A stretch of 64,000 bases of DNA. Source: Diphasiastrum complanatum. Its lineage: Eukaryota > Streptophyta > Lycopodiopsida > Lycopodiales > Lycopodiaceae. This document shows, piece by piece, positions 58,013-64,000 of the stretch; the first letter of the stretch is position 1, and each line of letters starts with the position of its first letter. A model generated the notes under the pieces. That model searched no databases and was not told the origin of the DNA. It saw nothing but the letters and a program-made list of their open reading frames with translations. Location of the stretch: the NCBI GenBank assembly GCA_029204225.1, contig CM055092.1, positions 24,228,005-24,292,004 of the forward strand, given 5' to 3'. The position numbers and the translations under genes were made by a program.

Positions 58013-59383
58013 CTAGTTCTCAAGAGAGACTTCATACTCAACTAGTATGTCTTTACTCCAATTTTGAGATGCAATGATCTCACTAAAGCAAATTGATTTA
58101 TCAAATGACATAAGAGAAGTACGTATGAGATGTATACCACATGAGATATGCTCCTCTTTCCCTTGAAATGTGAGCCACATGGACTCACCCATATTTCTTG
58201 AGTTTCTTTTTGGAATCACAATTTGAGAAGGTCTCTCCTCCTCAATCCTTGGCACACTTGAACCTTGAGATGACTCCCTAAGATCTTCTTCATGATGCTC
58301 CTTCTTGATGGAAATCCGAGACCTCCATGTCTCATAATGATCACAACAAGTATGACCATTCAATATGCACTTCCTATGATTATCAAGATTACTTATGCTA
58401 GAAACATAAGTCCAAAAATCACCACAACTTGGCATGATTTTTCCAATATTGAAATCACAAGGTATTTCCATCTTAATAAGGCTAACTACTTGCTTATGGA
58501 TATAAGTGTCCACTTTAGATGCTTCACTTATTCTCATAAGAAGTTTACAACTTGTCTTTAAGATTGAAGACTTACAATTTTCATCTTTATGAATGAACAC
58601 ATCATTCATGATCTTATTGAAACCAAAAGATCCTACATTATGAAGATATTTCCATTTCCTTGACTTCATAACTACTGTAAGCTTACAAGGAAAACATATT
58701 TTGCTATCTTTTAAGGCATCACACTCAACTAGTATTGCCTTAATCCACCTTTGAGATACAAAAATCTCTTCAAAGCAAAATGGTTCTTCATAAGTTGACA
58801 TGAGAGCATAAATGAAACTATTTTCATTTTGTGATTGCTCCTTATTCTTGATTGATTTCTCTTGGATAATAACAATAAGTTTGAACTTGTCCAAACTTCC
58901 AAGCAGAATACTTTCCAAGGACATAAAATAAATCCAAGTTACTTTCATGAAAGTGACATCTATCTTTGCATCTTGAACCAAACAATGCACTTCCAAATGA
59001 AAAATTTCAAAAGATTTGACATGTGTTGTGATGGACTCTTGAAGACAAATCTTGCAAGTCCTTGTGAGACTCCAAGCCTCATTCACCTTTCCACAAAGGA
59101 AACACCTTTCCTTGGACTTGTCCTTCTTGAATTTGCATTTTGAACTTGAAGCTCCATCCTTCACCTCGGCCCCCTTGCTTTGGTTCTCCTTGTATGGATT
59201 GGTCTTCTTTTTGTAGCATCTTGAGGAAAAATATCCTTCCTTACCACAAAGGTTGCACTTAGGATCCTTTCTTTCCTTCAATAGGATGCCACCTATTGAT
59301 GCTATGTGAATAAAAACCTGTGATATGATTCTACAAATGTAATTTGTGACTCTCAAGAGACTAGATCTGAACATCTTCAACAA
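58013..59383 (-). CDS. 456-codon frame with two zinc knuckle-like motifs, retroelement-derived
   Basis: Open over 456 codons. Near the N-terminus (residues about 40-55 and 93-110) are CNLCGKEGYFSSRC and CFLCGKVNEAWSLTRTC, zinc-knuckle forms in which the usual His is Tyr or absent; they suggest a gag-derived nucleic-acid-binding segment. The start Met is arbitrary, since gag sequence should precede it. The rest (ILVECDALKDSKICFPCKLT, then LLMRISEASKVDTYIHKQVV and CDHYETWRSRIS) resembles nothing I know in pol, and the block is partly repeated downstream at 57412-57995 and again near 54440-54500. No protease, integrase or RT motif is present. It could be a family-specific additional reading frame or a captured host segment. 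Confidence 0.45.
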   Translation of the reverse strand: MLKMFRSSLLRVTNYICRIISQVFIHIASIGGILLKERKDPKCNLCGKEGYFSSRCYKKKTNPYKENQSKGAEVKDGASSSKCKFKKDKSKERCFLCGKVNEAWSLTRTCKICLQESITTHVKSFEIFHLEVHCLVQDAKIDVTFMKVTWIYFMSLESILLGSLDKFKLIVIIQEKSIKNKEQSQNENSFIYALMSTYEEPFCFEEIFVSQRWIKAILVECDALKDSKICFPCKLTVVMKSRKWKYLHNVGSFGFNKIMNDVFIHKDENCKSSILKTSCKLLMRISEASKVDTYIHKQVVSLIKMEIPCDFNIGKIMPSCGDFWTYVSSISNLDNHRKCILNGHTCCDHYETWRSRISIKKEHHEEDLRESSQGSSVPRIEEERPSQIVIPKRNSRNMGESMWLTFQGKEEHISCGIHLIRTSLMSFDKSICFSEIIASQNWSKDILVEYEVSLEN

Positions 59384-60682
59384 TCTAGAAGGATCTACAA
59401 AAGATCTAACTCACAAACCTAAGAATCGATCTTCACACTAATGACTAATCACTTGGAAACTTTGCTTTGATCACTAAGACAAAAGCATACAATCTTTGAA
59501 TCAAATCACAAAAGAAATCAGATCCACTCTCCTATTGGACTCATCAAATACCAATGACTCTTTCTTTTGAAAGTTGAAATGGATATGAAAAGATTTGACA
59601 CCTAGATTTTCCTTTTCACTTGACTAGTTCTCTCAACACTTGAGATTTTTGAACAAAAGATGGGTTTTTTTTTTTTCTGATTTGAAAACAAACTAAACCA
59701 CCAATTTTTCACATAGCTAATTAGACAACTAGAGATTCACAAAGATCTCAACCATGCATGAATACTCAAATATGGACTCCTCCTCATTCTAGACATCCAA
59801 TGGGATCACATATTGACCCTCACACTCTCAAAAAGAAAGTTGAATAGAACTAATTTGAGTTTCATACATTCTATGTCAATTTTTGCTCAACAAATTGAAT
59901 TCAATCACTCCTATTGGATTTCACCAATTACTCTACTTTTTAAGACTTGGAATGAAATTCAAAATCAAAAGTTGTGATTTTTCTCACTAAGATATTGTGC
60001 TTCAAAGAGCTAATACCACTTAGAAAGATTTGATCACCTAGGAGAAGACAAATTCTTCACCTATAACAACACATAATGAGCTTCTAGATCTTGCCCTCTA
60101 CAGAGGGAACTCTTAGAAAATTGGATCTCTCTCTACAAATTTGCCATAGACACATTAATGACTCTTTTCAAACCTTACAATCACTCAAACAAATTGAGTA
60201 GGGTTGAACAATGTGACTTGGATCTCAATATCTTTTCTAGAACTCTCAATTTAAGCCAATCTATGTCAAATTCTACAAAAGATTTGCAAAGATGCTCTAT
60301 ATGCACTAGAAACTCTCAAAGGTTTCACTTGGAGGACAGATCCAAGGATGTTTTCTAGCAAATTGATGCTTCTAAACTTGACCCTATCACTCTTGAACAA
60401 ATCTAGAGTGATGGTACAATGGATCTCAACCTCTCACCTTGCATATCACTCCTTAATCTATGATTTTTAGCAATTTCTCTCTTCAACCTCAACATACACT
60501 CAAAAAATTAGAGAAGATCAAGTAGTGCACCTAATTCAAGCTTCAATTCTAATTTTTTGGCTGATCTAATCCAAGAACTAATCAAGGCATTAGATTCACT
60601 ATAGAAAATGCTTGATTTTGCACTAAAACTCACTCACATTGGGTATGTGAGTCAAATTCTACAATTTTTTGAAATTTCTCAG
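59384..60682. other. Leader-like non-coding part of the nested element
   Basis: No protein motif. It resembles the A/C-rich leader at 63056-63560 in composition (repeated CAAATCAC, AAGATC and GATCCAA words). GAGCTAATACCA at 60008-60019 is a decayed GAGCTCTGATACCA primer site. Confidence 0.45.
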
Positions 60683-61431
60683 TCAAAACCGGAGCTGTAT
60701 GGCCTCACACGTGTGAAAAGGGTTCCTACAGCCCACAACAAGATCTAGACCAAAAATTTTGAGGATGGCTATCAAATCCAACTCGCTACACAAAACTTGA
60801 CTAGTTTCCAAAAAACTGTTAATTTTGGCTTTGATTTGGATTAACCCTATCAATTTCAACAAAACCTCTTGTACTAGGCTCTTATTGCTAATTGTGGTAA
60901 ATCCATGAATATCCAAATGTACAAGTTGAAAAGGCTTTGTAGATCTAGAAATAGATCTAGTATAAGGTAGTCTATGTGACTTAGACAAAGCACAAGACTC
61001 ACAAACATGCTTGTCATTACTTAAGGAACTTGGAAGACCAATCACAACCTTCTTCCTTGCCATTACCTCCAATGACTTGAAGTTGAGGTGTCCCATCCTT
61101 TTGTGCCAAACCTCTTGAATAGAAATTTGCTCCCTTGCAACACATCCAACTTGGTTAGCAATAACACAAGCATCAAGTTTGAACAACTTCCCTTGCCTTT
61201 TACCTTTTCCAATCAAGACATCCTTCCTTTTGATCAAACAAGCATCTCCATCAAACTCCACCTTGAGGCCTTTACTTAGCATTTGACTCACACTAAGTAA
61301 ATTCTTGGTAATAGATGGAATAAACAAGACATCCTCAAAATGAACATTCCTATTTGTAGAGAGAGAAATAGGAATTGTGCCAATCCCTTTGATTGCACAC
61401 TCACCATCATTGGTCGTGTAGATTACCCTCT
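60683..61431 (-). pseudogene. Copia pre-integrase and integrase N-terminus
   Basis: Reading from 61440: RVIYTTNDGECAIKGIGTIP (protease C-terminal part), then FIPSITKNLLSVSQMLSKGL and GKLFKLDACVI. The GAG-pre-integrase motif EVWHKRMGHLNFKSLEVMAR and the zinc CESCALSKSHRLPY follow, ending in FQLVHLDIHGFTTISNKS just before the nested insertion. The HHCC zinc-site residues are recognisable. Confidence 0.87.
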
Positions 61432-62113
61432 TGTTAAAAATTCACAATTCTAGCTTGACTAGTTTTGGTCATATGACTTGTAAATAGTTAGATGGTCATG
61501 ATGTGGCTTGTCACACGTGCCAAATAGCATAGGATTCCATTCATAAGGATGTTCTCAAGTAGACCTAAGTGTTAGAACCTTTGGAATGAGTCCAAATTAT
61601 GCTTAGATACAAGGGAGAAAAAATAGGAGCTATTTTTGGTAATTTTTGCATTGTTGAGGGATCTCCAAGATTCCAACTCTAACTTGGTAGGGATGAAAGA
61701 TCCACCAAAATTAGCATTAGGGATAGGTTTAGGGCTACTCATACCTTCCCAAAACCGTGATGGATCATGTATATATAGGTGATGATATCTCACCAAAATC
61801 AATCAAGCAATTTCATGTTTTTTCTCTCATAATGGTGCAATTGCTCTCTATGTTCATAATTGTTTGAGTACTTGTGATTACTAATGATTATAGGATTGAA
61901 TGTACGTCTGGTGTACAGTACTCAGACTGTGGGGGGCCGTACTTTCACACGTGTGAAGCCTTCTTCAAGGATTTGGGCCATTTAGTGAGGTTCAAGCATA
62001 GATTTTTGATGGATTTTGATGGTTCAACTTGTGCTAATCTTATGAAATCATAATCTATTGTTTCCCTCATCATTTCAAGTGTTTTAGGATCCTTATTTGC
62101 TGTAATTTTTACA
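61432..62113 (-). mobile_element. Solo LTR with 5-bp target-site duplication
   Basis: 682 bp, TGTTAAAAATTC to GTAATTTTTACA on the + strand, flanked on both sides by CCTCT (61427-61431 and 62114-62118). It interrupts the outer copia frame between codons for GDDKR and VIYTTND exactly. It contains CACACGTGTG at 61946 and shares ATTCACAATTCTAGCTTGAC with the left edge of the LTR at 56382. This is an intra-family insertion that lost its interior by LTR-LTR recombination. Confidence 0.88.
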
Positions 62114-63055
62114 CCTCTTGTCATCTCCATATGCCAACAAAGAAGTGAAGTACTCTTTGTGAAAGGTCATGTGTGAACTTGCTCCACTATCAATCCACCA
62201 AGGAACTAGATCTCCATCATTAGCAAGCATACATGAAGACATCACAAAAGCATCATCATTTGCATCTTGAACATCCAAACCATCCTCATCAAGAGTAAGA
62301 TTACCTTGCTTGTCTCCTTGATCTCTCTTCTTCTTGTAGCACTCACTTGCAAAGTGTCCTTTGATGCCACAATAGAAGCACTTGAGCTTTGATCTATCCT
62401 TCTTTTTGCCACTTGAAGAAGCATCCACTTGAGCTTGCCCTTTAGACCACTTATTTTTGGTTTTGCCCTTGAATTTGCCCTTTGTGAACATAGCATCCTC
62501 TTGAAGTGTCGATGTAGATCCACCTCTTGCTTGAAGCCTATATTCCTCATTGATCAAGATCTCTTGAAGATCCATCAAACTTGGCAAAGTCTTTTGAATA
62601 GCAATACTTTGAACAATGTTAGCATGAGCATCCAACAAGCCATTACGAATCCTTCTTAGAGTCAGCACTCTAGAAGTAGACTTGGATTCATAAAGCTTCT
62701 TCAATGAATTCTAAGCTTCCAAAGATGATGTGCACTTACCAACTTCCTTGAGAAGTTCATTGGTAACATTCATCTTTATCATGTGTAGAGCCTTCTTGGC
62801 CCTCTTGTCATACCTCAATTGATCTTGTTGTGTTGCTGGTCTCTCCTCCAAACCTACAACAATATCCAAAACATCATTCATCTCAAGAAGTGATTCCATC
62901 CTCACTTTCCACAATGAATAGTTACTTGAGGTAAGCCTATAATTGGCTTCCAACATGACTCCAATTGAGGTTGCCATGTAGCAATGACCTGATCTTCTCT
63001 TCCAACCTGCTTCAATGCACAAAGCACTCCTTTGAACAACAACAAATGCTTTCAA
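62114..63055 (-). pseudogene. Copia gag and protease N-terminus
   Basis: Gag starts near 62995 (MATSIGVMLEANYRLTSSNY, then SLWKVRMESLLEMND), has LHMIKMNVTNELLKEVGK, and after a stop near 62713 continues LYESKSTSRVLTLRRIRN. A zinc knuckle CFYCGIKGHFASEC lies near 62385-62344 and the aspartic protease motif WWIDSGASSHMT near 62200. The protease frame is interrupted by the solo LTR at 62113. About 100 gag codons between LRRIRN and NIVQSIAIQKTLPS are missing compared with the gag at 12859-13485. Confidence 0.87.
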
Positions 63056-63565
63056 AAGAAATCACCAAGATTTGAAACTATCTCACAAATTCTCTTCTAG
63101 CACTTATCCAAGCAAATCAACACATAGAATCATGGAATCTTGATCAACCTATGATCTATCCTCAATCTAATGACTTTTGCCACTTACTAACATTGAAACA
63201 CACTCAAATGAAGTCCAACAATCTCACTATCTAGAGATCCAATCAAAATTAGAATTTTGACAAAATCACAAAAAAATTGATTATTCCAAGTCTATATGCA
63301 AATGCTGAAAATTTGATATGCAATCTATCAGCCACCACTTAGGCTGAACCAATGATCCAAAAATTGGCCAAATCCAGTATGTGAATTCAAAAATTGGAAT
63401 TGAACAAGTATGTTGACCTATTTAGTGTTTTGATCTACAAAAGATCTAATCTACAAAAGCAAAAAATTCGATTTTGGTGTAGAATCCTTTATAGCATGCT
63501 CTAGACTTGATATCTTCACCAAATCATTGATAGATCTGATTTCCTCCTTCATAACCTGAAACACG
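63056..63565. other. Untranslated leader of the copia element
   Basis: Between gag and the primer-binding site; AT-rich with no coding signal. Confidence 0.6.
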
Positions 63566-63578
63566 AGCTCTGATACCA
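63566..63578 (-). other. Primer-binding site of the copia element
   Basis: AGCTCTGATACCA on the + strand gives TGGTATCAGAGCT on the element strand, directly adjoining the LTR end (TTTGTCACA on the minus strand, from 63579). Confidence 0.88.
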
Positions 63579-63653
63579 TGTGACAAATTTCAGATCCTTA
63601 AGATCCAATCTACTTGAATGATCTTTGGTTAGAAAGAGAAATACACTACCAAT
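63579..63653 (-). mobile_element. 5' LTR fragment, truncated
   Basis: About 75 bp nearly identical to 53483-53555 of the 3' LTR. Identity stops abruptly at 63653, where GGCCACACTA begins. That 10-mer also stands at 53433-53442, 38 bp outside the other end of the element. Confidence 0.82.
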
Positions 63654-64000
63654 GGCCACACTATAAAAAAAGGCATGGACACTTTGTGGTGTTTTCTTTT
63701 AAGATTTTTTGCATAAGTCATGCTTAATCATGTTTGTCATGGTTTATCTAACCACTTTACACTAATGTGAAATTTTGTGTAGGGGTTTTTTTCTAAAACT
63801 TAAACAAGATGTTACGTCGGAAGATTAAATAAAACACATAGACTTCCAACCAAAAAAAGATGGTTTTGTGTAATTTTATATACTAACAATAGGACAGAAT
63901 CTATTTTTCACGTAATAATAAAAAATCTTTTAGATTAGATAAGACATGGGGGTCTCCCCGTCTTTTCTTTTTCAAAGAAAGAATATTTGGCCTGGTTTTA
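63654..64000. other. Non-coding stretch at window end
   Basis: No gene, repeat or element end recognised; the AT-rich sequence runs off the window. Confidence 0.4.

Larger units (their letters stand above)
56144..60760 (-). mobile_element. Nested copia-related element inserted in integrase
   Basis: This interrupts the integrase of the outer element. It comprises a 3' LTR (56382-57339), unusual reading frames (57412-59383) with zinc knuckles, a leader with a primer-site-like GAGCTAATACCA at 60008-60019, and a decayed LTR part containing CACACGTGTG at 60706. The exact outer edges could not be fixed. The short stretch 56144-56381 is either its flank or another remnant. Confidence 0.6.
53481..63653 (-). 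mobile_element. Copia retrotransposon with RT lost and two nested insertions
   Basis: The order on the minus strand is: LTR fragment (63579-63653), primer site, gag, zinc knuckle, protease, solo-LTR insertion, pre-integrase, nested element, integrase core, linker, RNase H C-terminus, polypurine tract and 3' LTR (53481-54129). The two LTR pieces share TTCAGATCCTTAAGATCCAA and about 60 further bases. RT and most of RNase H are missing between 54963 and about 54360. The element cannot move by itself. Confidence 0.88.

Overview
This is eukaryotic nuclear DNA from a land plant. It is AT-rich, has GT-AG introns, and carries plant-type Ty1/copia, Ty3/gypsy, LINE and Helitron relics plus a receptor-like cytoplasmic kinase of a plant-only subfamily. 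Heavy nesting and decay of transposons, long CT/AG microsatellites and only one convincing intact gene suggest a large, repeat-rich genome. A fern or lycophyte would fit, but that is a guess; the sequence only secures 'land plant'.

Layout. 1-5.6 kb: non-coding DNA with short duplications, an AG microsatellite and a 5'-truncated LINE with clear target-site duplications (3133-4820). 6.0-9.1 kb: two decayed, intron-containing genes facing each other. One ends in a possible ubiquitin-like fold; the other carries a block faintly like a Ulp1-type cysteine protease. 9.77-11.0 kb: three degenerate ~450-500 bp repeat units packed with CACGTG (G-box) palindromes. 11-23 kb: remnants of copia and gypsy elements, including a gag-only copia derivative, a gypsy::copia fusion and a protease-RT fusion lacking integrase. 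24.7-28.1 kb: Helitron replication-protein relic preceded on the same strand by a decayed protein kinase gene. 28.1-32.3 kb: a large repeat array built on a ~100 bp subrepeat. 32.7-33.6 kb: LRR pseudogene. 34.0-35.9 kb: a methyltransferase-like pseudogene abutting a J-protein zinc-ribbon gene fragment.

The one good gene is a PBS1/PBL27-like cytoplasmic kinase (40352-44891, + strand, five exons, about 435 aa). It has an N-terminal acylation signal, a GC-AG intron, and a small gag-only copia element nested in intron 1. After a CT/AT microsatellite, 48.85-52.06 kb holds a copia LTR with a cluster of primer-binding-site copies fused to a truncated gypsy element on the minus strand. 53.5-63.65 kb is a minus-strand copia element. 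It has lost its reverse transcriptase and carries two insertions: a related element in integrase and a solo LTR (with 5-bp target duplication) between protease and pre-integrase.

The LTRs of one copia family recur throughout. Several carry the 10-bp palindrome CACACGTGTG, which occurs at least eight times in the window. The genes do not form an operon or pathway. The kinase is the host gene; nearly everything else is transposon-derived or captured and decaying. All domain calls are from reading motifs by eye; no database search was run.
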